A DNA stretch of 64,000 nt, from contig CM037862.1 of NCBI GenBank assembly GCA_021292105.1, forward strand, positions 2,922,501 to 2,986,500, given 5' to 3'. Source of the DNA: Anadara kagoshimensis (lineage: Eukaryota > Mollusca > Bivalvia > Arcoida > Arcidae). A program made the translations under genes and the position numbers. Numbering within the stretch: the stretch's first letter is position 1; each line of letters begins with the position of its first letter. Positions 21,016 through 30,890 of this stretch are shown in pieces. Below the pieces are notes generated by a model that did not search any database, was not told the origin of the DNA, and saw only the letters and a program-made list of their open reading frames with translations.

Positions 21016-21112
21016 ATTAATAAACTTTGCAGTAACCCAGCGTCCATCTACATGAAGAGAATTAAAATTAATAAACTTTGTAGTAACTCAGCGTCCATCT
21101 ACATGTAGACAA
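21015..21112. repeat. Two tandem copies of a ~51-bp segment
   Basis: AATTAATAAACTTTGCAGTA ... CAGCGTCCATCTACATGAAG is followed by AATTAATAAACTTTGTAGTA ... CAGCGTCCATCTACATGTAG. Confidence 0.85.
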
Positions 21113-21129
21113 TGGTTGTTACAACACTG

Positions 21130-21237
21130 CTGTCATGTGCTACTTTTGATTTTTTATAAATAATGCATTCAAAAGTAGCACATTACGATTTACTTTTAAA
21201 TGCATTATTTATAAAAATTCAAAAGTATCACATGACA
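21130..21237. repeat. Foldback repeat (TGTCATGTGCTACTTTTGAT arms)
   Basis: The left arm TGTCATGTGCTACTTTTGAT continues TTTTTATAAATAATGCATTC. The right arm is its reverse complement and ends TATCACATGACA. Stem of about 43 bases, small loop region. Confidence 0.85.
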
Positions 21238-21286
21238 CTACTTTCGGATAAAACAATTAATATCAAGTTGTATGATTAATATGTAA

Positions 21287-21293
21287 ATGCCAA

Positions 21294-21336
<43 letters not shown>

Positions 21337-21338
21337 AT
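21287..21338 (+). repeat. (AAAT)n microsatellite
   Basis: About 12 uninterrupted AAAT units. Confidence 0.95.
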
Positions 21339-21680
21339 ATCGGCTTCTAAAATGAATTTCAATCCTATCAATATATATGTAGTTTATTTAATCCAATGGA
21401 TTCTCTGAAAAAAAAGTTATATAAAATATGATGATGGAATTTGTTGAAGAAAACATTCTATTTGTGTTCTATCACTACGATAGCCCAGTCACTAAATGTC
21501 ATGGGACGAAAAGTACTGTGGGACGGAACGTCTTATAAGTGTGGGACGGAAAGTTCTGAATATGGTACAAAATGGCATGGAACAAAACGTCTTGAATACG
21601 ATGAAATGACAATGTCGGGAGTCCTTCGAAAAAGACCTTAAAGGTCTAATAATATTTTAATATATATTTTCCTTTTACAC
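21339..21680. other. No gene seen; degenerate GGGACGGAA repeats
   Basis: From about 21500 to 21600 the words ATGGGACGAAAAGT, GTGGGACGGAACGT and GTGGGACGGAAAGT recur about every 25 bases, then fade. No coding signal. Confidence 0.4.
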
Positions 21681-21870
21681 AATTTTGATTACACGCGTGG
21701 CGGATGTGGCTAGCTAAACAAGAGGTGCATACCCTTCCGGAGCACCCGGCCTCACTTCCCTGGTGGAAGTTCACGTGTCTTACCTAACTTGTCAGTTCCA
21801 AAGTTTTTACTTTGCTTCTGAATTGTGATTCGGACATGGATTAGTATTTTTGTTTTTAATTAATGTAATA
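21680..21870 (+). repeat. R1 dispersed repeat, well conserved right part
   Basis: TTGATTACACGCGTGGCGGA, GGCTAGCTAAACAAGAGG, TACCCTTCCGGAGCACCCGG, CCTGGTGGAAGTTCACGTGT, CAAAGTTTTTACTTTGCTTC and CGGACATGGATTAGTA. This is one of the closest copies to the family consensus. Confidence 0.85.
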
Positions 21871-23255
21871 ATATTTTGAGTTTTAATTAACCATTAAGTT
21901 AAGCTAACGAAGATTTGAAACAATGGAACTTGGAAAACCATGATATATAATTGTTTAAGAGTTCCTATAGACCTCAAAAGTTGCATTAATTCAGATACGT
22001 CAAATTATCCCTCTTATATACGCCCAACACACACACTTTTGAACTTATCTACTATAAGTTGTAAATCTATAACCGCCCTAACTCAGACATTTGAACTTAC
22101 AATTAGACCATGTTCTTATGTTCATTGACTATGCATATATCAACTAATGTTCTTGTTTATATAAGGTCTGAAGGTTAGAGTGGTTAAAGATGGTTGATGT
22201 TACGTGAGGATTTATTACCTATTTGAAGATTTATTTTAATTCTTCTAATTTCAGTATAAACCCCTGTCATCTGTTTACTTTGAAAGTTAATTTTACCAAT
22301 TATTTTTATCAGATGTCAGTTAAGATTCGACTATTAACGGCATCTTGGGCAAAGTTTAAATTTGTGGACTGGATTGCACTTTTAGATTGGAATGGACTCT
22401 TGAAATGAATTGGACTCTTTTTCTCTTTTGTTTTATTTTTGATCATTTGGTATTTAACCAAGCGATTTCCTACAGTATCAGCAATTCATGATTCCCATCC
22501 ACGAGTCTAATCTTACTAAACAACCCAATCCATGAGTCCAGTCCAATAGTCGTATCCACATTTTCCACTTTGTCAGCGTCTTGAGTACATCAAGGAAGTC
22601 TCCCTGTATGAGATTATCTCTATAGACGTAACATTAGTAACCCGCCCCTCTGACTGGTAGATACTAGTAACTGGGTTATTCTTCATTAAATGGGGCAGCT
22701 TTTAGTTGTTTATGACCTAAGATTAGATAAAGACGTTTTATTTATTTTTTGAAACATCTGTTAAAAATGGACAAACTTATTTTCAACCCGTCGATGTTTT
22801 CAAAGTTTAGCTTGGGTTAAGTAAGAATAATGCTATTTTATGTGTCGTTAGTATACCACAAATCTGTAATACAAAACGTTTCCCGTATTTCTTATCTTTA
22901 GAGGTGCCACTTCTTACTTGACTTTGTTCTTACAATTTGTAATTTACAAAAAAGAAAACAGTTTGTTTAAGCTTTTATAAGTTAAGCTTTTATAAATCGA
23001 AATAGTCAGCTAATGTTATGACAAAACAGAGACAAAACACAAACACATCAACCCATACCATAATCGCAATCCCAAAAGCAAGATATAACTTTGAACACTT
23101 GCAAATTAAGCGAAACACGTTTACTTCCACTTTACTTGGCTTTAAATAAATCTGTTGATGTAGGTTCAAGGTTCCCAAGAGAAGTAAGTCAATTGTATGC
23201 ATTATATATTCGTAAGTGTGGTATCCGAGATACTCACCTTTCGCATTCATGGAAA
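21871..23255. other. No gene seen
   Basis: About 1.4 kb of AT-rich sequence. Short open stretches near 21940 and 22223 are not bounded by good splice signals. Confidence 0.35.
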
Positions 23256-23257
23256 AC

Positions 23258-23600
23258 TGATAAACCAAAAGCAAACATACTTATCTATGTGCGAATCACA
23301 ATCCAGAAGCAAAGTAAAAACTTTGGAGCTAACAAGTTAGGTTAAACACATGAACTTCCACCAGGGAAGTGAGGCAGGGTGGTCCGGAAGGACAAACACC
23401 TCCTGTTTGGCTAGCTACACCCGCAATGTGCTTCATCAAAATTGGTTTAAAGGAACAATGAACTATGGGACGTCAAATATATCCAGGGCAATCAGAGACA
23501 AAGACATCAAAAATAATGTGATGACGACGATAAAAATTTTTGAGGGCATTGATAAACCTATGCTTGCAATGTCCCTGGGTTAATAATTTATTCCCGAGCA
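23258..23600 (-). repeat. R1 dispersed repeat, full length, minus orientation
   Basis: Runs from AAACCAAAAGCAAACATACT to CCCTGGGTTAATAATTTATT and includes every R1 block in reverse: CACAATCCAGAAGCAAAGTA, CTTCCACCAGGGAAGTGAGG, GGCTAGCTACACCCGC, GGGACGTCAAATATATCCAG, and TTTTTGAGGGCATTGATAAA. Confidence 0.85.
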
Positions 23601-24480
23601 AATATAACTGATAAATATAGCTTTTTGTATTGGCAGTTATTTCTGTCAATAAAAAGTATATAAACATCCACTATGATTAACGTTTTTAAAGCGTTTTACT
23701 GATATAGCTATTAAAGGAATATAAGATGCTACATGTATTTGTAGTCGATTTCTGGGAAATCATTTCCTTTTGGAGCCACAAGGTTTAGTTGAGCTAACAT
23801 CACTTTAAGATAAGGTTACACTTCATAGATTCATGATCATTTGATTTTAATTCTGAGTTTAAGCTCAAACTTAGTATTACAGATCGTTTCTGGAAGTGAG
23901 ACAATCATGTTTTATTTTATTGAGTAAGTTTGTCACATTACCATTTGAACACATTTTGAAAAAAAAAATGAAATTTTAATATTTTGTACCTATGGTTGTA
24001 AATTCAGACAATTTGCCTAACAATGGATACCTGAACAAAGCCTTTAACAACTATGTATGTTTTTTATAACCAATAGTTTCAATATGTAGATATGTCGTAT
24101 CCTGTTTCTTATTAAGCTCGTTTTGTTTTTGGTTCCTATGGTTTTTGCCAATTAAATGTTTTCAGTCTCAACTTTTCATTTTATTTTGAAACTTAGGCAT
24201 TTGCTAAGCGGATTATATATCACTTTGTTAAACTAAATATACCACAGTTATTTCTCAACAAAAAATAGTGTACGTATTTTAACTGCACATTATTGAATTC
24301 TGGCTTTTAAAATATAGAACTGCGAGTTTCAGCATCCAAATGCAACACGCGATCTGATTGGTCAATGCAGATTAGTAATGTTGTCACGAAGTGACAATGA
24401 GCTGAAGAAACATAAAAACAAGGTTGTTTTTTTCACCGATATCAATGGATTTTAATTAAAAGTCAAGTATAGATCGGTAG
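23601..24480. other. No gene seen
   Basis: AT-rich, no supported feature. Confidence 0.35.
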
Positions 24481-24484
24481 AATA

Positions 24485-24766
24485 ATGATTAAGGGAGTTT
24501 TCCGCCTGTCCAACAAGAGCGAGGTACTGAAATACAGGAAGCTATCGACGCGTGTTTTTTCATTTCTGCAATTTTTGCCAGAATTTCAAGAATTCCTAGC
24601 AAGTCAAAACTTTAAATGGGGGTTTAGTGGGCTAAAAGTAGGACTAGTATTCATAATGCACATGGCGTCAATGGCGTTACCAATGGCATTCATATCTCAT
24701 ACCAACACCATTGGTCTTAAGCAAAGTAGTATCAAAGTTTATAAAAATGTCAATATTATTATATAA
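24485..24766 (+). CDS. Open frame of 93 codons, unrecognised, doubtful
   Basis: The open frame starts MIKGVFRLSNKSEVLKYRKL and ends VYKNVNIII. The first half is charged and protein-like (FSFLQFLPEFQEFLASQN), the middle hydrophobic (LVFIMHMASMALPMAFIS). It is longer than most chance frames in this AT-rich window, but I see no family motif, no poly(A) signal near it and no neighbouring exon. It may be a decayed gene or element fragment. Confidence 0.2.
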   Translation: MIKGVFRLSNKSEVLKYRKLSTRVFSFLQFLPEFQEFLASQNFKWGFSGLKVGLVFIMHMASMALPMAFISHTNTIGLKQSSIKVYKNVNIII

Positions 24767-24854
24767 GTAAAATCTGGAAAGCAACTCAAACAGTCGATAT
24801 TTAAACTGTATGAAAATTCTTTATGATTTTATAATAAGGAACTAACTTTCAAAT

Positions 24855-25085
24855 ATAAACATGCCAAACCATGTTCAAATCACAATCCAAAGTAAAAATA
24901 AAACCAAGCATACTAATCCATGTCCAAATCACAATTCCAAAGCAAAGTTAAAACTTTGAAACTGACAAATAACATGTAGGTTAAACACCCGGGAAGTGGG
25001 GCCGGGTGCTCTGGAAGCGTAAGCCCCCCCCCCCCTATTTAGCTAGCTACTACCGCCATGTGTGTAATATTAAAACACTTTGACA
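24855..25085 (-). repeat. R1 dispersed repeat with duplicated end, minus orientation
   Basis: The end block is present twice (AACATGCCAAACCATGTTCA and AAGCATACTAATCCATGTCC, each followed by CAAATCACAAT). Then come ACCCGGGAAGTGGGGCCGGG, GTGCTCTGGAAGC and TTAGCTAGCTAC. A run of C (25026-25035) sits inside it. Confidence 0.75.
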
Positions 25086-25363
25086 ACTGGCAAAGTGAGT
25101 CGGGATGCTCCTGAGAAAACAAGCATAACAACTTAAATCATACATAATTAAACGATTTTTAATTAACACTATAATAAAACATACTTGTAAGTACTTAAAA
25201 CTTTAATATCATCAGTATTTAATCTGTAATAAAACATTTCTAATCTTTAAATGATAAAAAATCAGAAACTTTAATCTATTATAATATGCATTATGGAAGA
25301 AAAACGCTTAATGAGTATTTTATATTAAATGTTGAGCATATTTGTGTACCGATTAGTGTTCGT
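25086..25363. other. 3' flank of the GPCR gene
   Basis: AT-rich. A minus-strand ATTAAA near 25270 is a possible poly(A) signal for the GPCR transcript. Confidence 0.35.
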
Positions 25364-26566
25364 TCATACATATGTTTGTGCTCCTCCTTGGCTGCCAGTT
25401 GTTACAGCCTTTCTGGTATGTTTTACTTCTTTGGCACAACAATTCGTAATTTTATAGATAAAATCACAACAACGTTCTCGGAATTGTGGATTTAGGAAGC
25501 CATAAAATATGGGATTTATCACATTGTTAATCATATATAACCTAACAACAATTTCCTCAACCATTGAGAAATTGTCAGTATTTTCCTGAAATGATTTCCA
25601 AATTAGGAAGCATAACGCCGGAAGAAAGCTAAACACAAACGCACCACTCACTGCAGCAAAAATCACAGTTGTTCGGCCGACCGTTTTCCTACGTAACGAG
25701 GATGATTTCACAATGGAACTATTTTCACTAGACCGTCCGCCATTATTGTTATTATAGGTAGAATCTCGTTCGCCTGCTTTTTGCTGTGTGATTTCCCGAG
25801 ATCTTCTCGCAGTAGCAGGTTCACTTGATTGTCTTTTGTTTCGAATGACTGCCTGTCTTCGTTTTCTGATTTCGTGCCAGATTCTTGCATAAAACCCAGC
25901 TAGGAATGAAAATGTCACAATGAATAATAAAGCTAGCATGAAGAAGTATATTTGTTGGAATAAGCTACCCTTTAAATGTTCTTCAAAAGCACAGTCATAT
26001 CCTACAGTGCCGTTAACTGGAGTTGGAGTTCGTGAGATTCCAAAGAGAATTAAAGCAGGGACTGACAATAAAACAGCCACTCCCCCGGTAATAATACACA
26101 TCCACTTTACAGTTGACAGCTTTAACAATCTCCAAGGTTTACAAATTTTGAAATATCTATCAAAAGCTATTTCTACCAATAAAATTGCAGATCCAAATAT
26201 TGTTATATTCCGAAAGAAATGTATGGCTTTGCATCCAGATGAATTATAGAAGGTGTATTTAAAGCTTAAGTCAAATATTTCCAATGGCATTGCAATTAAA
26301 CAGCCTAATAAGTCAAACACTGCTATAGACGTGATGAAAACGGTGGAGGATTGCCGCTTAAACAACCAGTTATAGACATACAGAGTTAGCGTGTTACCAA
26401 TAGTGCCTATAAACATAAGCGTTCCTATATAGATTATAACCGGCACAATTTCCTGGAAATGTTGGCTGTTTAAGTACTCTAAACTATAAGTTATTTGTTC
26501 CGCCATTTTGTCTTTGTGACAGTTTATATCTTCAGCTGAACAATTCCAAAATCCACTGACGTTCAT
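25364..26566 (-). CDS. Rhodopsin-class (class A) G protein-coupled receptor
   Basis: 400 residues from ATG at 26566 to TGA at 25364, in one exon. An acceptor (TTTTATTATTTCAG) ends at 26586, so a 5' leader exon lies further upstream; the open frame above it is intron and I chose the first Met inside the exon. The N-terminus has glycosylation sites NVSG and NCSA. Seven membrane segments lie at roughly 40-66, 75-98, 116-138, 155-176, 206-228, 300-324 and 339-360. Class A marks: GN in TM1 (57-58), Asp85 in TM2, DRY at 136-138 (FDRYFKICKPW), Cys112 and Cys192 for the extracellular disulphide, and NPIFY at 351-355. TM6 has FSFLP in place of CWxP. The third loop is ~70 residues, basic and Ser/Asn-rich; the tail has Cys pairs suited to palmitoylation. 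It would act at the plasma membrane. The layout recalls peptide receptors, but the ligand cannot be told; it is probably one of the molluscan orphans. Confidence 0.92.
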   Translation of the reverse strand: MNVSGFWNCSAEDINCHKDKMAEQITYSLEYLNSQHFQEIVPVIIYIGTLMFIGTIGNTLTLYVYNWLFKRQSSTVFITSIAVFDLLGCLIAMPLEIFDLSFKYTFYNSSGCKAIHFFRNITIFGSAILLVEIAFDRYFKICKPWRLLKLSTVKWMCIITGGVAVLLSVPALILFGISRTPTPVNGTVGYDCAFEEHLKGSLFQQIYFFMLALLFIVTFSFLAGFYARIWHEIRKRRQAVIRNKRQSSEPATARRSREITQQKAGERDSTYNNNNGGRSSENSSIVKSSSLRRKTVGRTTVIFAAVSGAFVFSFLPALCFLIWKSFQENTDNFSMVEEIVVRLYMINNVINPIFYGFLNPQFRERCCDFIYKITNCCAKEVKHTRKAVTTGSQGGAQTYV

Positions 26567-26571
26567 TCTTG

Positions 26572-26586
26572 ATAAACACGCATACC
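26572..26586 (-). promoter_or_regulatory. Splice acceptor of the GPCR coding exon
   Basis: On the minus strand TTTTTATTATTTCAG is followed by GTATGCG. The exon begins at 26585 and the Met codon follows 19 bases later (AGAATGA, A at -3). Confidence 0.6.
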
Positions 26587-26717
26587 TGAAATAATAAAAA
26601 TAAAAACCGAAATTATTGCAAGTGCCAAGTTCTAAATTACTTATAATAGACAAAACAAAATATCCAAAAAGCTAGTAAACACGTAGTAAGTGACCACCAG
26701 CATACATCTATATAGAC

Positions 26718-26938
26718 ACACAACATTGATCTGTCCGTTTGACCTTTCTTTATGAACATTCATATAAGAATCAACCAGATACACGAAGAGTGTTAGGGTT
26801 CGCAGTTTATACAACGTATGCTTCACATGATTTAGACAAAATAAGCAATAATGTTTCCTATAAATAAATGTAGTGGACCATAACAGATATTTAGATTAAA
26901 GGTCAAGCTGACAGGTCATTGTTGTTTGTTTTTATGCC
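26718..26938. mobile_element. T4 inverted-repeat element
   Basis: Left end ACAACATTGATCTGTCCGTT then TGACCTTT; right end TTAAAGGTCAAGCTGACAGG then TCATTGTTGT, the imperfect reverse complement. About 220 bp, non-coding, just upstream of the GPCR exon. A left end also lies at 14074. Confidence 0.65.
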
Positions 26939-27044
26939 CAGGACAAAACCCCCAAAATTCCTAAAATTTGTAGAAGCTGACCTATGAACACATATATTAC
27001 TATTTATAAACATCCTTCCTTGAAAAAGCATTACATTTGATGCA

Positions 27045-27160
27045 TATGGTTTGAAATTAAAACAAACAAACACAGAACCGTGTCCAAATCACAATCTCAA
27101 ACGAAAGTAAAATCTTTGAAAACTGGAAAGCAAAGGTAAACATTTCTGAATTTCCATTAG
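27045..27160 (-). repeat. R1 end fragment, minus orientation
   Basis: AAACAAACACAGAACCGTGT, CCAAATCACAATCTCAAACG, AAAGTAAAATCTTTGAAAAC. Confidence 0.6.
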
Positions 27161-28140
27161 TGATGTTTTGAAAATAATGGTGTTATATATCCATTAGTCT
27201 GACCTTTGTAGGACCTTAAGTAGGACTATAACCATTCCGCTTATTTAAGAACTACCATATTCCACAAATGTTCAAATACTAATAGTACATGCCATTCATT
27301 TATCGAAAATACGGCAGAAATTGGAATGTAAAATTTGGTAGTTTGTACGCGGTGCCTTCAGATATTCATTAGACACAAACAATAAATTACATTAGTTTAA
27401 AAGAGATACAGCCATTTAAATTCGCACCTAACATGGTTTGACAAAACAACTAACCAGAATTCAAGAGTACACCAGTACTATTCTGATGCCAATGAAGCGA
27501 TACATAGTTTAAATTTTCACGATTATCGCCATACCAGGTTTTGGTGTATTTTACTAAGATAACGAAGCACCATAGTTGTTGATACACTTTAGATGTAGTA
27601 GCTCACCCTAAACCTAACCCCGCAATAAACTTAATATCTCTTTATTCCAAAATTTGTCTATACATAATGTGGTAAAAGGTATTTAAATTTAACACATTAC
27701 GTATTGCGCCATAGCGATACATCCGCGTAATCGGGGGTTTAAGTTAGAATTAATGTGAGTGTGAGAACTCAATAACGTTTTGATCATGATTTGTACTTTA
27801 CTGAAGCCCCCAAAGTCCGAAATGGATTTAAGCACTTTATTTTAAAATCAAATAGTGACTGATTTTACATATTCTAACCCCATTATGGTAAAAGACCTAG
27901 CTGTTGTGTATTGCCTTGCAGCAGAAAAGCACGTGCTTAAAAATTCAATAGTAGCCATGAGCCAGTTTGTGACTAAAAAGACCTAATGGGAGTTACTTTT
28001 GAGACCATGGATATTCAAAGGGGGTTAATACTGGCAATATGTTTCAAAATTCACGAGAGAGACCACAATACACATCGTAACAAAGCAGAAATATTAAAAC
28101 CACAGGATTTCCTATTCAAAATGTAAATATCTTATTTATT
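27161..28140. other. No gene seen
   Basis: About 1 kb, slightly less AT-rich, no exon or repeat recognised. Confidence 0.35.
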
Positions 28141-28145
28141 ACTCT

Positions 28146-28203
28146 ATCATATACCATCTTTTTTAAATTTAATTATAATAACATTTAAAAAATGGTATAT
28201 GAA
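28146..28203. repeat. Foldback repeat (CATATACCAT arms)
   Basis: ATCATATACCATCTTTTTTA pairs with TTTAAAAAATGGTATATGA. Same arm as 11257-11353. Confidence 0.75.
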
Positions 28204-28635
28204 AACTCTAAAAACCCATCGACGTTAGTTCATTTTACTAATAAACTTCTGAATGATTTATTAGCATCATATAACCGTTTAGAATATAACTTTCAATATT
28301 GGGGGAGGATTTTATTGTTACAAATATTTATTTTCAGTCTTGTATTACCAATATATATTTGATATTTAAATTAAAAACACATACCAATCCATGTCAATTT
28401 ATTCAAAATGCTACGTGGTTAGTTTTTTTCGTTGCTTAGTAACAAACATTCATTAGGTTACCAATAAAACCTATAAGAACCTACTGTAATATTAATCTCT
28501 TCCAATTTGCCTTCATATAATATTGTCTATTTTTTCAAATAAACAGAAGATCTTGTTATTGTTCATGCTCTATCTCTACAGATGTTTATAAATTAATGTT
28601 TTAATGACTATCAATGGGTGTTCTAACGCAAGCAT
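28204..28635. other. No gene seen
   Basis: AT-rich, no supported feature. Confidence 0.35.
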
Positions 28636-28830
28636 AGCCATATCAAGGTTGTCATCACAATATTGTTGATAGGGACGATGTCTATGTACGCAAGTGGCGG
28701 ATGTAACTAGCTAAACAGGAGGTACTTCAGCCAGGTCACCTGGTTTCACTTCCCTGGCGTAAATTTACGTTTTTACTTTGCTTTTGGATTGTAATTTGGA
28801 AATGGATTTGTATGTTTGTTAAAGATTTCC
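28636..28830 (+). repeat. R1 dispersed repeat
   Basis: TCATCACAATATTGTTGATA, ATGTCTATG, CAAGTGGCGGATGTAACTAG, CTAAACAGGAGGTACTT, TTTCACTTCCCTGGCG, TTTTTACTTTGCTTTTGGAT. Confidence 0.75.
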
Positions 28831-29560
28831 AGGATTACTCTGGATATATTCAGCGTCCAAAAGCATTGTAGGTGATTATTGTATTTTAGACAGTCATAGG
28901 TTTGCTCACAATTAGTCAAAATAAACCTTATACCAAGCATATGAAATGTGCCCATGATGTATGTACTTTACTCACGGAGTTTAAAAAAGCATGTCGAATG
29001 ACTAATGTACCATTCAGTTCGAAGCGAAATGAACCTAATTCATTTTGTTATAGACAGATATGGGGATAAATCCGTTACACAGTTTGTAAGCAAGGTGTAT
29101 GGGAATGAGACCGTATCACCACGAGACAAAAACTATGCAAAATATTTCCTTTGAAGATTCATAAAGTTTTGGATTAAATAAGAGGACAAATGTTGGAGTA
29201 AAAAATGGAGTAAAAAATATGTCCCCTCCCCCAATTCGTCTGTGGGTAAATGCATGTGATAACTTAGTACACATGTACTGGTTTCCAGATTAAAGTACAA
29301 ATCCGTACAATGTATACACTGATCAAAGTTATGTTCGTGATATGTGACTTGATTTATGGCTTAAATTACAAAATATGTTCTGTATAATACCAGAGAATTA
29401 TGAATTATTTCTGTGTATTTTAACAATGAGAATCATATGTCTTAAGATGAAGCATAAGTACCCAAATGATTATGTGTAATTTGTAACTTCTGAAGGTAGT
29501 TTTATTGGATAACATGTCTGTAATAAATAATTTGTAGCATAGTAAATGACGTTTGTACTG
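28831..29560. other. No gene seen
   Basis: AT-rich, no supported feature. Confidence 0.35.
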
Positions 29561-29561
29561 T

Positions 29562-29768
29562 ACAGTACTGACCTGTCGAAAGTTTAACATATAGATAACA
29601 AATTAATACCAAATCGACAGCCCATCTCGTTTTCTCCCCGTTACCTAAGTCTCCAGAGCTTTTCAGCAGCAGTTGTCTATACTTCAATAGTTAGCCATAT
29701 CTTGGTCATTCGGTTACTCGTTTTTATTATTACTCAGTATTAAACTTTAGACAGGTCTGTACGGTATA
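29562..29768. mobile_element. T1 inverted-repeat element
   Basis: AGTACTGACCTGTCGAAAGT then TTAACA at the left; AGTATTAAACTTTAGACAGG then TCTGTACGGTA at the right. Internal AGAGCTTTTCAGCAGCAGTT and GCCATATCTTGGTCATTCGG. Confidence 0.8.
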
Positions 29769-30110
29769 TCAGAATAGCTTTGTTATGACATAAAGCCACT
29801 ACTAATCTTATTAACACAAGGATTAATGCCCGTACATCAAACATAACGAGGTACTTAATGCAAGTACCAGACAATTGTTCATACGTATACAAGTTCTAAA
29901 ACAGTCTTTTGATATTATTGAGAAATTAAACGTTTGTTTCAATAAAGCCGCCATTAAACGCTTAATCGTTAATGCCAATAAAAATGATTAAATAAATGAG
30001 GAAAGTGAAGTGAATATAATAAGCAGTACTTTGCAATAGCAGAAACACTATAGTTACTAGTACACTTAAAGGGAAAACGGTAAACGGCAATGGTATTGCA
30101 TACTGTTACA
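29769..30110. other. No gene seen
   Basis: AT-rich, no supported feature. Confidence 0.35.
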
Positions 30111-30114
30111 TACT

Positions 30115-30385
30115 CAAAAAGTTTTATGACCATCATCACGGTATTGTTGATGGTGTTTTTGTATACACAATTACTTTGGATATATTTGACGCCCGGTAGT
30201 GTATGTTCCTTTAGTTCTCAGTTTTGATTACACACGTTGCTGGTGCAGCTAGCTAAACATGAGGTGCTTACCTTTCCCTGTTGGAAGTTTATATGTTGAA
30301 CTGATTTGACAGCTTCAAGGTTTTTTTCCCTTGGTTTGGAATTGTTGGTTTGGACATGGATTAGTATGTTTGTTTCTTGATACTG
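30115..30385 (+). repeat. R1 dispersed repeat, near full length
   Basis: TATGACCATCATCACGGTAT, GGATATATTTGACGCCCGGT, TTTTGATTACACACGTTGCT, GCAGCTAGCTAAACATGAGG, TTGGAAGTTTATATGTTGAA, TTGGACATGGATTAGTATGT. Confidence 0.8.
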
Positions 30386-30750
30386 TATATACATTGTCTT
30401 TAACGAACAATGCATTTAAAGAAAACAGTTTGTGGCATGTGCATCAAAGGTTGGCGTTCAGAATCACTATTTATCGTTTGAGTATAGACATTTTTGATTT
30501 GTCAAGAGTAATAGTTCAAATATTGCACTTGAGAATTGTCAGAACCGCACTTAATACAATAAACATATTAAAGACGTAAAAATGTCAAACAGTACATATA
30601 TAATTTTTATGTTGACATCACTAGTTGTGAAATGGTACTTTGGCAAAGTTTTGGATATCGAGGCAAAGTAATTATATAATGTCTAAAACAACATAGTCAA
30701 CATTTGCTTTATTATGTCCAGATGAATTTTCAATATATATTACAATATTT
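30386..30750. other. No gene seen
   Basis: AT-rich, no supported feature. Confidence 0.35.
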
Positions 30751-30753
30751 CAG

Positions 30754-30890
30754 GCCCTGAAGTTCAAGATCAAAAGAAAATCTTCTTAAAGGCTAATAAT
30801 CTGTGTGGTTTAAAGAACATGCAACAGTTTGGAACGCGTTTGTTTTATATTGTTAAATCATTGAGACAAACAAATTACAACATCACTTGA
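30754..30890 (+). CDS. Possible terminal exon, weak
   Basis: After an acceptor-like ACAATATTTCAG the second reading phase is open for 44 codons to a TGA (PEVQDQKKIFLKANNLCG ... RQTNYNIT). It needs one base from an upstream exon. I see no partner exon, and a stretch of this length after some acceptor is expected a few times by chance in 64 kb. Confidence 0.15.

Noticed and set aside
25920-26249. 109-codon plus-strand open frame
   Set aside because: Antisense of the GPCR coding exon.
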